Source: Clostridium sp. UBA6640
GTDB lineage: Bacteria; Bacillota; Clostridia; Clostridiales; Clostridiaceae
DNA: 10,535 nt
Assembly (NCBI RefSeq): GCF_002455975.1
Contig: NZ_DKLM01000070.1
Coordinates: forward strand, 58,140-68,674
Direction of reading: 5' to 3'
Under the pieces are notes generated by a model. That model saw only the letters and a program-made list of their open reading frames with translations, was not told the origin of the DNA and made no database searches. Positions 5,676 through 10,535 of the stretch are shown here, one piece after another. The position numbers and the translations under genes were made by a program. Every line of letters starts with the position of its first letter. Position 1 is the first letter of the stretch.

Positions 5676-6611
5676 ATGAGTTCTACAATTTGTGAAATGC
5701 TAAATATAAAATATCCTATAATTCAAGGAGCTATGGCTTGGATTGCAGATAGTACACTAGCAGCAGCAGTTTCAAATGCTGGAGGTCTTGGGATTATAGC
5801 AGCAGGAAATGCTCCAGTAGAGTATGTAAGAGAAGAAATAAGGAAGGCAAAACAGCTAACAGATAAACCTTTTGGAGTAAATGTTATGATGCTTAGTCCT
5901 CACGCAGAAGATATAGCTAAATTAGTTTGTGAAGAAAGAGTAAATGTGGTTACAACTGGTGCTGGAAATCCTGGTAAATATATTGCAATGTGGAAATCTC
6001 ATGGCATAAAAGTTATACCAGTAGTACCTTCTGTTGGATTAGCAAAGAGAATGGAACGTTATGGAGCGGATGCTGTAGTAGCAGAAGGATGTGAAGCTGG
6101 TGGACATATAGGGGAGCTTACAACTATGGCATTAATTCCACAGGTTGTTGATGGCGTAAATATACCTGTTATAGCTGCTGGTGGCATAGCTGATGGCAGA
6201 GGTGTAGCAGCTTCATTCATGTTAGGAGCTAAAGGAGTACAATTAGGTACTAGATTTCTAGTAGCTCATGAATGTAATGTGCATAAAAACTATAAAGAAA
6301 AAGTTATATCTGCAAAAGATATAGACTCAATAGTAACAGGCAGAAGTACAGGGCATCCTGTTAGAGTATTAAAAAATAAATTAGCTAGAGAATTTCAAAA
6401 GCTTGAAAAAGAAAACGTATCTCCAGAACAATTAGAGCAATTAGGAAGAGGCGCGCTACCTAAAGCTGTTATCGAAGGAGATATCGATATGGGTTCTGTG
6501 ATGGCAGGTCAAATAGCAGGACTTGTAAGCAAAGAACAAAGCTGCGAAGAAATAATAAGGGAAATTTTTGAAGAGACATATAAGGTGATGCTTAACTTTA
6601 GCCATTATTAA
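5676..6611 (+). CDS. fabK: Enoyl-ACP reductase II (FabK), FMN-dependent
   Basis: FabK reduces trans-2-enoyl-ACP to acyl-ACP, the last step of each elongation cycle. It is a TIM-barrel flavoprotein of the nitronate monooxygenase family, unrelated to FabI, and family members resist triclosan. The 311-residue sequence shows the N-terminal PIIQGAMAWIAD motif (14-24), NAGGLGIIAAG (34-44), the catalytic-region EGCEAGGHIGE (137-147) with His144, and the FMN phosphate segment AAGGIADGRG (167-176). I start it at 5676 because GGAGG (5664-5668) lies 7 nt upstream. An in-frame ATG at 5634 would add 14 residues translated from the hairpin region and has no binding site. It opens the tightly spaced part of the operon, 12 bp before fabD. 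No FabI appears in the window. Confidence 0.95.
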   Translation: MSSTICEMLNIKYPIIQGAMAWIADSTLAAAVSNAGGLGIIAAGNAPVEYVREEIRKAKQLTDKPFGVNVMMLSPHAEDIAKLVCEERVNVVTTGAGNPGKYIAMWKSHGIKVIPVVPSVGLAKRMERYGADAVVAEGCEAGGHIGELTTMALIPQVVDGVNIPVIAAGGIADGRGVAASFMLGAKGVQLGTRFLVAHECNVHKNYKEKVISAKDIDSIVTGRSTGHPVRVLKNKLAREFQKLEKENVSPEQLEQLGRGALPKAVIEGDIDMGSVMAGQIAGLVSKEQSCEEIIREIFEETYKVMLNFSHY

Positions 6612-6623
6612 TAGGAGGAAACT

Positions 6624-7559
6624 ATGGGTAAAATAGCTTTTATATTTCCTGGGCAAGGTTCCCAGTATGTAGGAATGGGAAAAGAACTTTATGAAAATAT
6701 AGAGATATGTAGAGATATATTTAATACGGCTAGCGAAGAATTAGGGTTTGAAATAAGTAAACTTTGTTTTGAAGGATCTATAGAGGAACTTAGTGTTACA
6801 GAAAATACTCAGCCAGCTATATTAACTATGAGCATAGCTTGCCTCAAAGCATTAGAACATTATGGAATAAAGTCTGATGTAGCAGCAGGGTTAAGTCTTG
6901 GAGAATATTCAGCACTTATTTATAGCGATGTTATAAAATTTGAAGATGCAGTTAAATTAGTTAAAAAAAGAGGAAGATTTATGCAAGAAGCAGTGCCAGT
7001 AGGACTTGGTGGTATGTCAGCTGTATTAGGTCTAGAAGAAAATATTATAAAAGAAATTTGTAATGAAGTAAGTAGCGAAGGTATTTTAGAACTTGCTAAC
7101 TTAAATTGTCCAGGTCAAATTGTTATAGCAGGAGAGATAAAAGTTTTAGAAAAGGCATCACAATTATGCAAAGAAAAGGGAGCTAAGAAAGTGGTACAAT
7201 TGCCACTTAGTGCACCTTTTCATACATCAATGCTAAAAACAGCAGCAGAAAAGTTATCATTAGAGCTTGAGAAAATAGAATTTAATTCAATGAAAGTTCC
7301 TGTGATAACTAATGTGACTGGTGATTATATAAATGAAAATGAAAACATCAAGAATATTTTAAAGCTACAGGTTATGAGTTCAGTTAGGTGGGAAGATACC
7401 ATACGAACTATGATAAGAGATGGTGTTGATACTTTTATTGAAATTGGACCAGGTAAAACTTTAAATGGATTTGTTAAGAAAATAGATAGAAAATTAAAGA
7501 TATTAAATGTAGAAGATATATCTTCTTTAGAAAATACAGTAAAAAGTTTAAAGAGCTAA
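6624..7559 (+). CDS. fabD: Malonyl-CoA:ACP transacylase (FabD)
   Basis: FabD moves the malonyl group from malonyl-CoA to ACP, supplying the extender unit for FabH and FabF. The 311-residue length is typical. Visible motifs are FPGQGSQ (8-14), the nucleophile Ser91 in GLSLGEYSAL (89-98), a conserved arginine in KKRGRFM (114-120), His200 in LSAPFH, and GPGKTLNGF near the C-terminus. GGAGG (6614-6618) lies 5 nt before the ATG. It is 12 bp after fabK and 14 bp before fabG, so it is part of one transcript. Nothing suggests a polyketide-type acyltransferase or a special extender unit. Confidence 0.97.
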   Translation: MGKIAFIFPGQGSQYVGMGKELYENIEICRDIFNTASEELGFEISKLCFEGSIEELSVTENTQPAILTMSIACLKALEHYGIKSDVAAGLSLGEYSALIYSDVIKFEDAVKLVKKRGRFMQEAVPVGLGGMSAVLGLEENIIKEICNEVSSEGILELANLNCPGQIVIAGEIKVLEKASQLCKEKGAKKVVQLPLSAPFHTSMLKTAAEKLSLELEKIEFNSMKVPVITNVTGDYINENENIKNILKLQVMSSVRWEDTIRTMIRDGVDTFIEIGPGKTLNGFVKKIDRKLKILNVEDISSLENTVKSLKS

Positions 7560-7573
7560 TAGGAGTGAGTATT

Positions 7574-8314
7574 ATGTTACAGGGAAAGAATGTTGTAATA
7601 ACAGGTGCAAGTAGAGGAATAGGAAGAGCAATAGCATTAAAATTAGCTTCTTTAGGTGCTAATATAGTCTTTAATTTCAAAAATAGTATTAATAAAGCTG
7701 ATGAGCTTGTAAAAGAAATAGAAGCTTTAGGTGTAAAGGCTAAGGCAGTTCAAGGCGATATTGCTAAACTAAAAGATGCAGAAGAATTAATTAGAGCTTG
7801 TAAAGAAGACTTTGGTTCTGTAGATGTGTTAGTAAATAATGCTGGTATAACAAAAGATAATTTAGTTATGAGAATGAAAGAAGAAGACTTTGATGACGTT
7901 ATAGATACAAATTTAAAAGGTACATTCAATACTATAAAACATGTAACCCAAATTATGATGAAACAAAGAAGCGGTAAGATTATAAATATAAGCTCAGTAG
8001 TAGGTATAGTAGGAAATGCAGGGCAGGCAAATTATAGTGCTTCTAAAGCAGGGGTTATAGGTCTTACTAAATCAGTAGCTAAAGAGCTTGGTAGCAGAGG
8101 AATAAATGTAAATGCTATAGCACCAGGATTTATAGAAACAGATATGACAGAGGTATTAAATGATAATATTAAGGAAAATTTACTTAAAAGCATTCCATTG
8201 AAAAAACTTGGAAGTAGTGAAGATGTTGCAAATTTAGTAGTGTTTTTAGCTTCAGAACAATCTAAATACATAACTGGCCAAGTTATAAATGTAGATGGCG
8301 GAATGGTGATGTAG
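7574..8314 (+). CDS. fabG: 3-oxoacyl-ACP reductase (FabG)
   Basis: FabG is the NADPH-dependent short-chain dehydrogenase that reduces 3-oxoacyl-ACP to (R)-3-hydroxyacyl-ACP. The 246-residue protein has the cofactor loop TGASRGIG (10-17), NNAG (88-91), and the catalytic tetrad Asn113, Ser141, Tyr154 and Lys158 (YSASK). The C-terminal GQVINVDGGMVM is the usual FabG ending. I chose the ATG at 7574, 8 nt after TAGGAG (7560-7565). An in-frame GTG at 7565 overlaps that binding site and would be a poor start. It lies 14 bp after fabD and 21 bp before fabF. Chromosomes often carry several FabG paralogues, but this one is clearly the fab-operon housekeeping copy. Confidence 0.96.
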   Translation: MLQGKNVVITGASRGIGRAIALKLASLGANIVFNFKNSINKADELVKEIEALGVKAKAVQGDIAKLKDAEELIRACKEDFGSVDVLVNNAGITKDNLVMRMKEEDFDDVIDTNLKGTFNTIKHVTQIMMKQRSGKIINISSVVGIVGNAGQANYSASKAGVIGLTKSVAKELGSRGINVNAIAPGFIETDMTEVLNDNIKENLLKSIPLKKLGSSEDVANLVVFLASEQSKYITGQVINVDGGMVM

Positions 8315-8335
8315 AATTTATAGGAGGATGCATTT

Positions 8336-9574
8336 ATGAATAAAAAAGTTGTTATAACAGGTATGGGAGCGTTGACTCCATTAGGTAATAATGTAGAAAC
8401 TTCTTGGAATGGTATTAAAAGTGGAAAATGTGGAATAGATTTCATAAAAACCTTTGATGTTACAAATTTTAAAGCAAAAGTTGCAGGCGAACTTAAAGAT
8501 TTCAATATAGAAGATTATATGGATAAAAAAGAGGCAAGAAGAATGGATAAGTATTGCCAATATGCCATGGTAGCTACTGAAGAAGCAGTTAAAAATTCAA
8601 ATTTGGATATTGAGTCTTTAAATAAAGAAAGATTTGGAGTAATGATTGGCTCAGGTATAGGTGGACTTGAAACTATAACCGTTGAATATAAAAAATTAAT
8701 GGAAAAGGGACCTAATAGGGTTTCACCATTTATGATACCTATGATAATAGGAAATATAGCAGCTGGAAGTGTAGCTATAAAGTACGGTGCAAAAGGAATT
8801 TGTTCTACTGTGGTTACTGCTTGTGCAACAGGTACAAATGCAATAGGAGAGGCTTTTGAAATGATAAAATCTGGCAGAGCAGATGTAATTATTGCAGGTG
8901 GATGTGAAGCACCTATAGTTGATATAGCAATGGCAGGATTTTCTTCTTTAACAGCACTGACAAAAAGTGAAGATCCTCTAAGAGCGTCAATTCCTTTTGA
9001 TAAAGAACGTAATGGATTTGTTATGGGAGAAGGTGCAGGCATTGTTATACTTGAGTCCCTTGAGCATGCTAGGGCAAGGGAAGCTAAAATATATGGGGAG
9101 ATAATAGGATATGGAGCAACCTGTGATGCCTTTCATATAACTCAACCATCACCAGACGGTGAAGGAGCAGCAAGGGCTATGAAAATGGCTATAGAAGAAG
9201 CTCAAATAGAAGCAAGTGATGTTTCTTATATAAATGCTCATGGAACAAGTACTCCATATAATGATAAGTTTGAAACTTTGGCAATAAAATCGGCCTTTGG
9301 AGAAGAAGTATATAAAATACCAATAAGTTCAACCAAATCTATGATAGGGCACTTACTTGGAGCAGCTGGGGCTGTTGAAGCTATAGTATGTATTAAATCT
9401 TTAGAAGAAGGATTTATACCTCCTACTATAGGGCTTAAAATTCAAGATGAAGATTGTGATTTAGATTATGTTCCTAATGTGGGAAGAACTAAACAATTAA
9501 AATATGCACTATCTAACTCTTTAGGATTTGGCGGACATAATGCTAGTATTTTACTTAAAAAATGGGAGGAGTAA
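8336..9574 (+). CDS. fabF: Beta-ketoacyl-ACP synthase II (FabF)
   Basis: FabF elongates acyl-ACP by decarboxylative condensation with malonyl-ACP. The 412-residue protein contains the thiolase fold with the Cys-His-His triad: Cys163 in TACATGTNAIG, His302 in NAHGTSTP, and His339 in KSMIGHLLGAAG. The gating segment NSLGFGGHNAS at the C-terminus is typical. AGGAGG (8322-8327) lies 8 nt before the ATG. It follows fabG by 21 bp, and its stop is 2 bp before the accB start, so the two are probably translationally coupled. No separate FabB is present here; from published work as I recall it, the clostridial FabF can cover both chain-elongation roles. The sequence alone does not show chain-length preference. 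Confidence 0.96.
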   Translation: MNKKVVITGMGALTPLGNNVETSWNGIKSGKCGIDFIKTFDVTNFKAKVAGELKDFNIEDYMDKKEARRMDKYCQYAMVATEEAVKNSNLDIESLNKERFGVMIGSGIGGLETITVEYKKLMEKGPNRVSPFMIPMIIGNIAAGSVAIKYGAKGICSTVVTACATGTNAIGEAFEMIKSGRADVIIAGGCEAPIVDIAMAGFSSLTALTKSEDPLRASIPFDKERNGFVMGEGAGIVILESLEHARAREAKIYGEIIGYGATCDAFHITQPSPDGEGAARAMKMAIEEAQIEASDVSYINAHGTSTPYNDKFETLAIKSAFGEEVYKIPISSTKSMIGHLLGAAGAVEAIVCIKSLEEGFIPPTIGLKIQDEDCDLDYVPNVGRTKQLKYALSNSLGFGGHNASILLKKWEE

Positions 9575-9576
9575 TT

Positions 9577-10071
9577 ATGGATTTTAAAAGCTTACAGCAG
9601 CTTATAAAAGCTGTTAGTGAATCAAATCTTACATCCTTTGAGGTAGAGCAAGATGGACTAAAAATAAAAATGAAAAAAGAAGTTGAAGTTGTTAATGTTC
9701 TAGAGAAAAATTCATCTTCTGTTATGCATGAAACATCAGTTGATACCCAAGTGAATTTGGAAAACGATAGTAAAAAAACTATGGGAAAATTTCCAGAAAG
9801 GGTTGAATCAGAGGCTTATTGTAGCGAAGACCTATGCACTATAAATTCGCCTATAGTAGGAACCTTTTATTCATCACCTAGTCCTGATTCTAAGGTTTTT
9901 GTAGAGGTAGGAAGTAAAGTTAAAAAGGGAGATACACTTTGCATAATAGAAGCTATGAAGCTTATGAATGAAATTGAAAGTGATGTAGATGGCATTATTA
10001 CAGAGATATTAGTACAAGATGAAGATATGGTCGAATATGGGCAATGTCTATTTAAGATAAAGAAGGATTAA
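9577..10071 (+). CDS. accB: Biotin carboxyl carrier protein of acetyl-CoA carboxylase (AccB)
   Basis: AccB carries CO2 on biotin between biotin carboxylase (AccC) and carboxyltransferase (AccAD), making the malonyl-CoA used by FabD. The protein has 164 residues. The N-terminus (about 1-35) is the usual short helix region followed by FEVEQDGLKIKMKK. A hydrophilic linker (about 36-85) is rich in Ser, Glu, Asn and Lys rather than the common Ala/Pro. The biotinyl domain (86-164) has the thumb-type segment SPIVGTFYSSPSPDS and biotinylation site Lys128 in EAMKLM. I start it at 9577, 6 nt after GGGAGG; an in-frame ATG at 9562 overlaps that site and the end of fabF. AccC, AccD and AccA are not in the window and probably follow fabZ. 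Confidence 0.96.
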   Translation: MDFKSLQQLIKAVSESNLTSFEVEQDGLKIKMKKEVEVVNVLEKNSSSVMHETSVDTQVNLENDSKKTMGKFPERVESEAYCSEDLCTINSPIVGTFYSSPSPDSKVFVEVGSKVKKGDTLCIIEAMKLMNEIESDVDGIITEILVQDEDMVEYGQCLFKIKKD

Positions 10072-10093
10072 AATCTAATAAAAATTATTATAT

Positions 10094-10109
10094 GGGAGGG
10101 AAAAAATTG
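10094..10109 (+). promoter_or_regulatory. Ribosome binding site that selects a TTG start for fabZ
   Basis: GGGAGGG (10094-10100), then six A residues, then TTG (10107-10109). The spacing is right only for the TTG. The protein from TTG begins MEKKSYDIKQIQEIIPHRYP, as expected for FabZ. Confidence 0.8.
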
Positions 10110-10535
10110 GAAAAGAAAAGTTATGATATAAAACAAATACAAGAAATAATACCTCATAGATATCCATTTTTATTTATAGATAAAATTGAAGAAGTTATTC
10201 CAGGTAAAAGTGCTATAGGAATAAAAAATATAACTATGAATGAATACTTTTTTCAAGGGCACTTTCCACAGGAACCTGTACTCCCAGGAGTGATAATTAT
10301 TGAGGCATTAGCACAAGTGGGTGCAGTTGCACTACTTGATACTGATGATTTTAAAGGTAAAACTGCTTATTTTGGTGGAATTAAAAATGCTAGATTTAGA
10401 AAGAAAGTAGTTCCAGGAGATACCTTAAAACTAAAGGTAGAAATAATAAAAATGAGGGGTCCTATGGGTATAGGTAAAGCAGTAGCAACAGTAAATGAAG
10501 AAGTAGCTTGTGAAGCAGAGTTAACTTTTGCGATA
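10107..10535 (+). CDS. fabZ: 3-hydroxyacyl-ACP dehydratase (FabZ), cut by the window edge
   Basis: FabZ removes water from 3-hydroxyacyl-ACP to give trans-2-enoyl-ACP, the substrate of FabK. The hot-dog-fold protein reads 143 residues to the last base without a stop; since FabZ is usually 140-150 residues, only a few codons are missing. Visible motifs are IPHRYPFLFID (15-25), the active site with His52 in QGHFPQEPVLPGV and Glu66, and FRKKVVPGD (97-105). The start is a TTG at 10107, 6 nt after GGGAGGG (10094-10100). The in-frame ATG at 10092 overlaps that binding site and lacks its own, so it is rejected. It lies 35 bp after accB in the same operon. Nothing marks it as a FabA-type isomerase. 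Confidence 0.95.
   Translation, partial: MEKKSYDIKQIQEIIPHRYPFLFIDKIEEVIPGKSAIGIKNITMNEYFFQGHFPQEPVLPGVIIIEALAQVGAVALLDTDDFKGKTAYFGGIKNARFRKKVVPGDTLKLKVEIIKMRGPMGIGKAVATVNEEVACEAELTFAI

Noticed and set aside
8032..9042. Long minus-strand reading frames opposite fabG and fabF (157 and 175 codons)
   Set aside because: They lie antisense to genes with clear catalytic motifs, show no recognisable protein family, and have no sensible ribosome binding sites.

Overview
The window comes from a low-GC, AT-rich Firmicute, most likely a Clostridium sensu stricto species. The reasons are heavy A/T codon preference (AGA, ATA, TTA), strong GGAGG ribosome binding sites, and a fatty-acid cluster order (MarR regulator, fabH, acpP, fabK, fabD, fabG, fabF, accB, fabZ) that I recall from clostridia. 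The rubredoxin, ETF and flavodiiron genes also fit an anaerobe. I cannot name the species. All genes are on the + strand.

Region 1 (1-341) has no gene. It holds a probable promoter overlapped by a striking array of GTATAC-like hexamers spaced exactly 13 bp apart, then a leader of about 130 nt. Region 2 (342-3503) is a two-gene redox operon. The first gene encodes a 635-residue fusion of a short-chain acyl-CoA dehydrogenase, the FAD-binding C-terminal domain of ETF alpha, and a rubredoxin. The second encodes an FprA-type flavodiiron protein with all its iron ligands. Rubredoxin is the usual electron donor to flavodiiron proteins, so the pair may form one electron wire from acyl-CoA to O2. This is the most interesting part of the window. 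A strong terminator (3523-3564) closes the operon.

Region 3 (3565-3842) is non-coding and ends in a near-consensus sigma-A promoter (TTGACA-N17-TATACT). Two FabT-type operators (TTTGATTATCAAA and TTTGAATATCAAA) cover its start site. Region 4 (3843 to the right edge) is a type II fatty-acid synthesis operon that begins with its own FabT-like repressor. FabH condenses acetyl-CoA with malonyl-ACP, FabD loads malonyl groups onto ACP, and FabF elongates. FabG, FabZ and FabK carry out the two reductions and the dehydration. AccB is the biotin carrier of acetyl-CoA carboxylase, which makes malonyl-CoA. The window stops just before the expected end of fabZ; accC, accD and accA probably follow. The only sizeable gap inside the operon, between acpP and fabK, holds two hairpins and short AATTGT repeats that could set the ACP to FabK ratio.

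No tRNA, rRNA, CRISPR array, transposase or phage gene was seen.
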